From Cohnella baijiui (GTDB taxonomy: Bacteria; Bacillota; Bacilli; Paenibacillales; Paenibacillaceae), in assembly GCF_020731285.1 (NCBI RefSeq), contig NZ_JAJFOW010000040.1, positions 1 to 56,868 of the forward strand: 56,868 bases of DNA. The letters are read 5' to 3'. A program made the position numbers and the translations under genes. This document shows positions 51,505 to 56,868 of the stretch, piece by piece. Position 1 is the first letter of the stretch. Each line of letters begins with the position of its first letter. The notes below the pieces were generated by a model, which did no database searches, had not been told where the DNA came from, and was given only the letters and a program-made list of their open reading frames with translations.

Positions 51505-52494
51505 ATGATACGATTCGGCTTCATCGGCACGAACTGGATTACCGACCGTCTGCTCGAGGCGGCGAAGGAGACGGACGGCTTCGCTGCGGTCGCCGTTTAT
51601 TCGCGAACCCGCGAGAAAGGGGAAGCGTTCGCCGCGAAGCACGGCATTCCGCACGTCTTCGACGACCTGGCGGCGATGGCGTCGAGCGGCACGGTCGACG
51701 CCGTCTATCTCGCGAGCCCGAATGCCCTCCATGCGGAGCAGGCGGAACTCTGCATGCGGCACGGCCTGCACGTGTTGTGCGAGAAGCCGCTCGCCTCGAA
51801 CGCGGCGGAGGTGCGGCGGATGACGGCGGCGGCCCGGGAACACGGCGTCCTGCTCATGGAGGCAATGAAGTCGACATTCATGCCGAACTTCCAGGCGATC
51901 CAGGCGAATTTGCCGAAGATCGGCCGGGTCCGCCGCTTCGTCGGCAACTACGGTCAATACTCGTCCCGCTACGACGCTTACCGGGCGGGCACCGTCCTGA
52001 ACGCGTTCGATCCAGCGCTTTCCAACGGCGCCCTCATGGATTTGGGAATCTATTGCATTTATCCCGCGATCGTACTGTTTGGAATCCCCGAGGCCGTTCA
52101 GGCCAACGGCCATCTCCTCGCGTCAGGCGTGGACGGCGAGGGCAGCCTTCTCCTGCGCTATCCGGAGATGGAGGGGGTCGTCATGTACTCCAAAATCTCG
52201 AATTCGGCGATGCCGAGCGAGATTCAAGGAGAGGATGGCAGCATTCGGATCGACCAGATCAGCCAGCCGGACAAGGTGTTGCTCCGTTATCGGGACGGAC
52301 GGGAGGAGGACCTCTCCGTTTCGCAATCGGAGAACACGATGCGGTACGAGCTGCAAGCCTTCATCGACCTGATCCGCACGGGGAGGCGGGAGTCCGAGGT
52401 GAACACGCACGCACGCTCGCTCGCGGTGATGGAAGTAATGGACGAGGCGCGCCGGCAGATGGGTCTGGTCTATCCGGCCGATCAAGCGCGCTAA
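51505..52494 (+). CDS. Gfo/Idh/MocA-family oxidoreductase
   Basis: 329 residues. Rossmann domain with FGFIGTNWITDRLLEA at 4-19, ASPNALHAEQAELCMRHGLHVLCEKPLASN with the family's catalytic EKP at about 94-96, and a C-terminal beta-sheet domain (DLGIYCIYPAIVLFG, then ENTMRYELQAFIDLIRTG). It uses NAD(P) to oxidise or reduce sugars or cyclitols. AAGGAG precedes ATG and a clear terminator follows, so it is a single-gene unit. Substrate unknown. Confidence 0.9.
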   Translation: MIRFGFIGTNWITDRLLEAAKETDGFAAVAVYSRTREKGEAFAAKHGIPHVFDDLAAMASSGTVDAVYLASPNALHAEQAELCMRHGLHVLCEKPLASNAAEVRRMTAAAREHGVLLMEAMKSTFMPNFQAIQANLPKIGRVRRFVGNYGQYSSRYDAYRAGTVLNAFDPALSNGALMDLGIYCIYPAIVLFGIPEAVQANGHLLASGVDGEGSLLLRYPEMEGVVMYSKISNSAMPSEIQGEDGSIRIDQISQPDKVLLRYRDGREEDLSVSQSENTMRYELQAFIDLIRTGRRESEVNTHARSLAVMEVMDEARRQMGLVYPADQAR

Positions 52495-52515
52495 GCCCCT
52501 GTGGCCCGAAGAGGG

Positions 52516-52540
52516 AAAGCCCGGACTCGGTCCGGGCTTT
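52516..52540 (+). terminator. Terminator after the Gfo/Idh/MocA gene
   Basis: AAAGCCCGGAC, loop TCG and GTCCGGGCTTT form a perfect 11-bp stem at 52516-52540, 22 nt after the stop codon. The SulP transporter remnant begins immediately after it. Confidence 0.85.
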
Positions 52541-53026
52541 CTGCGTCTGTTCGCCGCGACGATCCTGACCGGCATCCTGCAATTGCTGATGGGCGTCTTC
52601 AAGCTCGGCAAGTGGATGCGGTACGTGCCGCATTCCGTCATTACCGGCTTTATCAACGCCCTCGCCATTCTGATTTTGCTGTCGCAGCTGCGCTACTTCC
52701 AGGGACAAACTTGGGGCATGTACGCGATGGTGGCGTGCACGCTTGCCGTCATTTATTTGCTGCCGGAGCTGACGAAGGCGATTCCTTCGCCGCTCGTGGC
52801 CGTCGCGCTCATGACGATCGCAGCGGCGACGCTGCCTTACCATGGGCAGACGGTCGGCGACCTGGCGCAGATCGTGCCGACGCTGCCGGCGTTCGGCCTG
52901 CCGGACATCCCGATGACGCTCGGGACGCTCTGGCTCATCCTGCTGACCTCGATCTCGCTCGCGATCGTCGCCACCGTGCGGGCGTTTCGCTCGGACAAAT
53001 CGCGCTCGGTTCAATCCGAAGCGTAA
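52541..53026 (+). pseudogene. SulP-family anion transporter fragment
   Basis: About 160 residues: LFAATILTGILQLLMGVFKLGKWMRYVPHSVITGFINALAILILLSQL matches the TM4-TM5 region of SulP permeases, and three or four more membrane segments follow to LWLILLTSISLAIVATVRAF. The N-terminal three segments, the rest of the transport core and the STAS domain are missing. The frame is open from the preceding terminator, with no ribosome-binding site. A TTG at 52583 could start a 147-residue product. Treated as a remnant. Confidence 0.75.
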
Positions 53027-53041
53027 AGCGTAAAAATGAAC

Positions 53042-53066
53042 GCCGGCGCGGCTTGCGCCGGCTTTT
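53042..53066 (+). terminator. Rho-independent terminator
   Basis: GCCGGCGC, a 5-nt loop and GCGCCGGC (53042-53062) are followed by TTTT. It ends the SulP-remnant transcript and insulates the feo promoter. Confidence 0.85.
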
Positions 53067-53110
53067 GCCGTCGTTGCAGCATTTGGATGGGCCGAACGTT
53101 CAAGAAACCG

Positions 53111-53167
53111 TTGCGCAAAGGGCCGTATTGACCTACAATACAACAATAAGAGTGATAATCATTTTCA
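53111..53167 (+). promoter_or_regulatory. feo promoter with Fur box
   Basis: TTGCGC (53111-53116), 17 bp, TACAAT (53134-53139). Downstream, TGATAATCATTTTCA (53153-53167) fits the 7-1-7 Fur consensus TGATAATNATTATCA with a single mismatch. Fur with Fe2+ would block transcription of feoAB, giving expression under iron limitation. Confidence 0.85.
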
Positions 53168-53186
53168 AAGAACGGTGTGAACGCGC

Positions 53187-53417
53187 ATGATGCCATTGAC
53201 ACAATTGCAGCGAGGCTCCAGAGGCAAAGTCACGGACATGGCTTCGGTAAGCTTTATGGTGCGCAGAAGGCTGAGCGATCTGGGCGTGACGGAAGGCTCG
53301 ATCGTTTCGGTCCGCAAGATGCTGCCCTTCGGAGGGCCCTGCACCATCGAGTCCAACGGACAATGGATCGCGATTCGCCGCAAGGAAGCGCAAGCGGTGA
53401 GAGTTCTCGCCCTATGA
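53187..53417 (+). CDS. feoA: Ferrous iron transport protein FeoA
   Basis: 76 residues, one SH3-like FeoA domain (LTQLQRGSRGKVTDM, then VRRRLSDLGVTEGSIVSVRK and a C-terminal IAIRRKEAQAVRV). It supports FeoB in ferrous iron uptake. ATG 53187 or 53190. It overlaps feoB by 4 bp and is preceded by a Fur-controlled promoter. Confidence 0.93.
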   Translation: MMPLTQLQRGSRGKVTDMASVSFMVRRRLSDLGVTEGSIVSVRKMLPFGGPCTIESNGQWIAIRRKEAQAVRVLAL

Positions 53418-55417
53418 TCTCCGTTGCACTCCTGGGGAATCCCAACACCGGCAAGACCTCGCTGTTCAATGCGCTCACGCGCTCTTACGAATATGTCGGC
53501 AACTGGGCCGGCGTCACGGTCGAGAAGAAGGTTGGCGTGCTCCTGGACAAGAAGGGAGAGCTCGTCGACCTGCCCGGCGTTTATTCGCTTAGTCCGCTGT
53601 CCCGCGACGAAGCGGTGACCAGCGAATACCTGCTGCAAACCGCGCCGGACGTCGTCCTTAACGTCGTGGATGCATCGCAAATCGAACGCAACCTGCATCT
53701 GACGCTGCAGCTGGCGGATTACGGTCGCCCGCTTGTCGTCGCCCTGAACATGACGGACGTCGCCGAAGGCCGCGGGGTTCAAATCGACCCGGCAGAGCTG
53801 GCGCGCCAGCTCGGGGCGGCGGTCATCCCCGTCGTCGCGAGAACGGAAAAGGGCTGTCGGGAGCTGCTTCGGGAGATCGCCCGCACCGGCGAGCGAACGG
53901 TCCCTGTACGCACCGCCTACGCGGCTCCGCTGGAGGAGGCGATCGCCGAGCTGGAAGCCCGGATCCCGGCTGACGCCGGGCCGGGACGTTGGCTTGCGCT
54001 GCAGTTTTTGGAGGGCAACGAGGCGGTCGTGCAGCGGCTTCGAAAGGTGCTGCCCGCGGCGTGGCTCGACGCGTTTTTCCGGTCGACCGAAGCGGCGGTG
54101 CTAGCCCGGACGGAGTGCCGGGATTTGCAGCAGTACATTCGGCAGCAGCGTTCGGATCGCATCGCCAATATCCTGTCCGCCTGCTGTCGGCGCGTTTCCT
54201 CGTCCTCCAGCACGTTTTCCGAGAAATTGGACGCGATCGTGACCCACAAGTGGCTTGGCATTCCGATCTTTTTGCTGTTTATGTTCCTGACGTTCAAGCT
54301 GACGTTCGACTGGTTCGGCACGCCGATCTCGGATCGGCTGGACGCGCTGCTCAGCGGTCCGGTCTCAGATGGGCTGCAAAGGCTGCTTCAACAGCTCGGA
54401 GCGGCGGACTTCATCCAGGCGGTCATCCTGAACGGCATCGTGGCCGGGGTCGGCGGGGTGCTCGTCTTCGTCCCGCAGATCTTTATGCTTTTCCTGATCA
54501 TCTCGTTTATCGAGGACTCCGGATACATGGCCCGGATCGCAACCGTCATGGATAAGCTGATGGAAGGCGCGGGACTGAACGGTAAAACCTTTATCCCGAT
54601 GATCATCGGGTTCGGCTGTAACGTGCCCGGCATCATGGCGGCCCGCACGATTGAACAGCCCCGCGAGCGGTTGCTGACGATTTTGCTTACGCCGCTGATG
54701 TCCTGCTCGGCCAGGCTGTCGGTGTACAGTTTGTTCGTGGGCGTCTTTTTCCAATCGCACAAAGCGATCATCGTCCTCTCCTTGTACGTCCTGGGCGTCG
54801 TCGTGGCTCTGACGCTCGCCAAGCTGTTCTCCTGCACACTGGCGCGCGGCGAGGAGACGATTTTCGTCGTCGAGCTGCCGCCGTATCGGTTTCCCCAGTG
54901 GAAGACGCTCGCGCGGAGCACTTGGGAGAAAGGCAAAGGATTCGTTCGGAAAGCGGGAACGTTCATTTTCGGAGGATCGGTGCTCATCTGGCTGCTAAGC
55001 TATACGGGTTTCCGCGGCTGGAACGTGCCGATCGACCACAGCTTCATGCGCTCGATCGGCGACCTCATCGCGCCGCTGTTGCAGCCGCTCGGCTTCGGGA
55101 ACTGGCAGGCCGGCGCCGCGCTCATTACCGGTTTTTTGGCCAAAGAAGTCGTCGTCTCCACGATGGGGATTATCTACGCGACCTCCGGAGATGCCGGTCT
55201 TCAGCAGGCGCTTGGGACGTATTTCAGCCCACTGCAGGCTTACAGCTTCATGGTCTTTATCCTTCTTTACGTTCCCTGCCTCGCAACGGTCGGCGTCATT
55301 CGCAAGGAAACGAATTCGGCGAAGTGGACGTGGTTTTCGGTCGGGTACGCGCTGATCGTCGCTTATCTGCTATCCATTTTGATTTATCGGATCGGGTTGC
55401 TGTTAGGATTCCATTAA
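53414..55417 (+). CDS. feoB: Ferrous iron transporter FeoB
   Basis: 667 residues. An N-terminal G domain has G1 GNPNTGKT (8-15), the G2 region with VTVEKK, G3 DLPGVYSL and G4 NMTD. The membrane domain from about residue 275 has Gate regions FGCNVPGIMAARTI and CSARLSVYSLF with the conserved Cys. It moves Fe2+ into the cell using nucleotide hydrolysis. ATG 53414 overlaps the feoA stop as ATGA. It is a little short compared with the 770-residue E. coli protein but normal for Firmicutes. Confidence 0.95.
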   Translation: MISVALLGNPNTGKTSLFNALTRSYEYVGNWAGVTVEKKVGVLLDKKGELVDLPGVYSLSPLSRDEAVTSEYLLQTAPDVVLNVVDASQIERNLHLTLQLADYGRPLVVALNMTDVAEGRGVQIDPAELARQLGAAVIPVVARTEKGCRELLREIARTGERTVPVRTAYAAPLEEAIAELEARIPADAGPGRWLALQFLEGNEAVVQRLRKVLPAAWLDAFFRSTEAAVLARTECRDLQQYIRQQRSDRIANILSACCRRVSSSSSTFSEKLDAIVTHKWLGIPIFLLFMFLTFKLTFDWFGTPISDRLDALLSGPVSDGLQRLLQQLGAADFIQAVILNGIVAGVGGVLVFVPQIFMLFLIISFIEDSGYMARIATVMDKLMEGAGLNGKTFIPMIIGFGCNVPGIMAARTIEQPRERLLTILLTPLMSCSARLSVYSLFVGVFFQSHKAIIVLSLYVLGVVVALTLAKLFSCTLARGEETIFVVELPPYRFPQWKTLARSTWEKGKGFVRKAGTFIFGGSVLIWLLSYTGFRGWNVPIDHSFMRSIGDLIAPLLQPLGFGNWQAGAALITGFLAKEVVVSTMGIIYATSGDAGLQQALGTYFSPLQAYSFMVFILLYVPCLATVGVIRKETNSAKWTWFSVGYALIVAYLLSILIYRIGLLLGFH

Positions 55418-55436
55418 CGGGAAAGGCGTGATCGCC

Positions 55437-55610
55437 ATGGCATTCAACATCGTAGTGGGGCTGCTGATCTTCGGCTACGCGGGGTGGACGCTGGTCCGGT
55501 ATATCCGCAAGACGAGACAAGGCAAATGCGCCGCGTGCTCGCTCAGCGAAACCTGCCAAACCGGTTGTTCCTCGGTCGGACCTATCAAGCGGCAGACCGA
55601 TTCGCGTTAG
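55437..55610 (+). CDS. FeoB-associated Cys-rich membrane protein
   Basis: 57 residues. One membrane segment (FNIVVGLLIFGYAGWTLV, about 3-20), a basic stretch, then a C-terminal cluster C31, C34, C40 and C44 in CAACSLSETCQTGC, which may bind iron. This matches the small proteins commonly encoded after feoB in Firmicutes. ATG 55437 was preferred over GTG 55428 because GGGAAAGG is then 10 nt upstream. Last gene of the feo operon. Confidence 0.88.
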   Translation: MAFNIVVGLLIFGYAGWTLVRYIRKTRQGKCAACSLSETCQTGCSSVGPIKRQTDSR

Positions 55611-55634
55611 TCCGTTCATGCCCGCAAAATAAGA

Positions 55635-55669
55635 ACACCCCCTGATTCCGTAACCGGATCAGGGGGTGT
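55635..55669. terminator. Bidirectional terminator
   Basis: ACACCCCCTGATTCCG and CGGATCAGGGGGTGT pair over 15 bp (one bulged T) around a TAAC loop. It sits between the end of the feo operon and the end of the convergent aldo/keto reductase gene. Confidence 0.85.
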
Positions 55670-55676
55670 CGTGCGT

Positions 55677-56654
55677 TCAGGGCAGGCGGTAGACGGCGAA
55701 GGGTTCGCCATACCGGAACGGATCGCTGGCCAGCCGCAGCGCCTCGAGCGTAGATTCGTCCAGCTTCAGCTCGGCGCTCTGCAGGTTGGCCGACAGCTGC
55801 TCGCTCTTCGTCGCTCCGACGATGACCGTCGAGACGGCGGGCTGCTGCATCAGCCAAGCGACCGAGAGCACAGCCGGGTCGAACCCGGCCGTTTCCGCGA
55901 TACGTAGAACCTCCTCGCCGAGAGAGAGCGTACGTTTTTCGAGGAAGCGCTGGAACCCGGGATCCGTATCTGCCCGGGAGCCTGCAGGCGCCTTGTCGTC
56001 CATCCCGGCATATTTGCCGGTGAGGATGCCCCCTGCGAGCGGGAAGTACGGAATGATGCCGACGCCTTGGTCGAGGCACATCGGCACGAGCTCCGCTTCC
56101 GGCGTCCGATCTGCGAGCGAATAGCTGGTCTGCGTGGAGACGAAGCGGTTCAGCCCGAGCCGCTCGCTCATACCGATCGCCTTCATCAGCTCCCAAGCCG
56201 CATAGTTGGACGCGCCAATGTAGCGGACTTTCCCCGAACGAACGAAGTCGTCCAACGTTCGCAGCGTCTCTTCCAGCGGCGTATAGGGATCGAAGGTGTG
56301 GATCTGATACAGATCGACGTAGTCGGTTTGCAGCCGCTTCAGGCTGGCGTCCAGCTCGCGCTGCAGATGGAAGCGGGAGGAGCCTCTGTCGTTCGGACCG
56401 AAACCGGCGACGAGTCCCGCTTTGGTCGCCAATACGGCGTCCTGCCTTCGGCCGCGCAGCGCTTCGCGGATGATCGTCTCCGACGCGGTCCCGGCGTAAA
56501 TGTTGGCCGTGTCGATGAAGGTGATTCCGCTGTCCAACGCTTGATGAACGATGCGGATCGACGTATCCCGGTCGGAACGCTTTCCGAATGCGTTCGTCCC
56601 CAAACCAAGCGCCGACACCTTTAAGCCGCTGTTTCCCAAGCTGCGGTATTCCAT
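55677..56654 (-). CDS. Aldo/keto reductase
   Basis: 325 residues. It begins MEYRSLGNSGLKVSALGLGTNAFG. The catalytic tetrad positions are DTANIY (Asp and Tyr), VLATKAG (Lys) and YQIHTFDP (His). NADPH-binding parts are PYFPLAGGILTGKY and VSTVIVGATKSEQLSAN. TIM-barrel oxidoreductase acting on aldehydes or sugars; close to the YghZ/general-stress-protein-69 type. ATAGGAGGGG precedes ATG. Single gene, its promoter region bordering the right-hand repeat array. Confidence 0.92.
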   Translation of the reverse strand: MEYRSLGNSGLKVSALGLGTNAFGKRSDRDTSIRIVHQALDSGITFIDTANIYAGTASETIIREALRGRRQDAVLATKAGLVAGFGPNDRGSSRFHLQRELDASLKRLQTDYVDLYQIHTFDPYTPLEETLRTLDDFVRSGKVRYIGASNYAAWELMKAIGMSERLGLNRFVSTQTSYSLADRTPEAELVPMCLDQGVGIIPYFPLAGGILTGKYAGMDDKAPAGSRADTDPGFQRFLEKRTLSLGEEVLRIAETAGFDPAVLSVAWLMQQPAVSTVIVGATKSEQLSANLQSAELKLDESTLEALRLASDPFRYGEPFAVYRLP

Positions 56655-56740
56655 AGGTCCATTCCCCTCCTATTTTGCGTTTCATTATAACGTTTCTCCG
56701 CCCGAATGCAACTCGTGCTGCCCTGGCATCCGTTCCCGTT

Positions 56741-56868
56741 GCACGATATCCCCTTGACTCAGGAGGATGCTTTGTCTGCATTCGCACGATATCCCGTTGG
56801 CTCAGGAAGCTGATCTGGCGACATTCGCGCGATATCCCCTTGGCTCAGAAAGCTGTTTCGGTGACATT
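56741..56868. repeat. 43-bp direct tandem repeat array, at least three units
   Basis: Units begin at 56741, 56784 and 56827, each starting GC(A/G)CGATATCCC and ending with CATTC. The third unit runs to the window edge, so the array continues to the right. Units differ at several positions, mainly in the middle. It is unrelated in sequence to the 52-bp array at the left end. No spacers, so not CRISPR. Confidence 0.92.

Noticed and set aside
1..56868. tRNA, rRNA, phage or complete insertion sequence
   Set aside because: None was recognised by reading; no transposase, integrase or tRNA T-loop in a cloverleaf context was seen. A dedicated scan could still find a missed tRNA.

Overview
The window looks like chromosomal DNA from a GC-rich, endospore-former-type Firmicute of the Paenibacillaceae; a Cohnella- or Paenibacillus-like organism fits best. 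This is inferred from gene content, not computed. Strong GGAGG ribosome-binding sites precede most genes. There are several YesMN/LplB-YtcP style sugar ABC systems, Bacillus-type FabI, NiaP and Ku, and FeoA/FeoB with a small FeoB-associated protein. No rRNA, tRNA, CRISPR array, phage or complete insertion sequence was recognised.

Layout. 1-350 is a 52-bp tandem repeat array. 417-821 is a LysM protein. 1164-6840 is a sugar-uptake operon: LacI regulator, lipoprotein, two permeases and a PHP-domain metallohydrolase, preceded by two palindromic operators. 7035-8858 is an ECF-type sigma factor with a conserved partner that appears to start at ATT. 9101-17166 looks like a cell-envelope/peptide-antibiotic defence locus (OmpR regulator, kinase, BcrA-like ABC ATPase and two permeases), with a WYL regulator and a short UvrA-like protein lying between the two-component genes and the transporter. 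17287-23352 holds small unknown genes, a second two-component pair, an IDEAL-domain protein behind a consensus promoter, Ku, a metallophosphoesterase and a small membrane protein. 23509-29014 carries NiaP, FabI, a pentapeptide-repeat protein, a MarR/MFS efflux pair and a DUF6492-like glycosyltransferase.

29117-48478 is a carbohydrate region. It has a divergent YesMN two-component system facing an ABC importer operon that continues into an SDR dehydrogenase and a D-galactonate dehydratase. A CBM9-like protein and a uracil permease follow. Next comes a hexuronate set: uxuB, uxuA and a GntR regulator on the minus strand, then glucuronate isomerase uxaC on the plus strand, with an AraC regulator divergent from an intracellular GH67 alpha-glucuronidase. 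Together these would take imported aldouronates through glucuronate, fructuronate and mannonate to 2-keto-3-deoxygluconate. The xylanase, KDG kinase and KDPG aldolase are not in the window.

48548-56654 is patchier. It has a deletion junction joining a 5'-truncated hydrolase to a 5'-truncated TetR gene, a Nif3-family gene with 17 consecutive G directly before its start codon, a Gfo/Idh/MocA oxidoreductase, a SulP transporter fragment, a Fur-controlled feoAB operon and an aldo/keto reductase. A 43-bp tandem array runs off the right edge.

The most unusual observations are the poly-G tract before nif3, two genes whose reading frames and ribosome-binding sites point to ATT or ATC starts, the MalG-type permease with an insertion of about 155 residues, the nested WYL-UvrA module, the double-truncation junction near 49337, and a consensus promoter covered by a long inverted repeat at 20657-20694.
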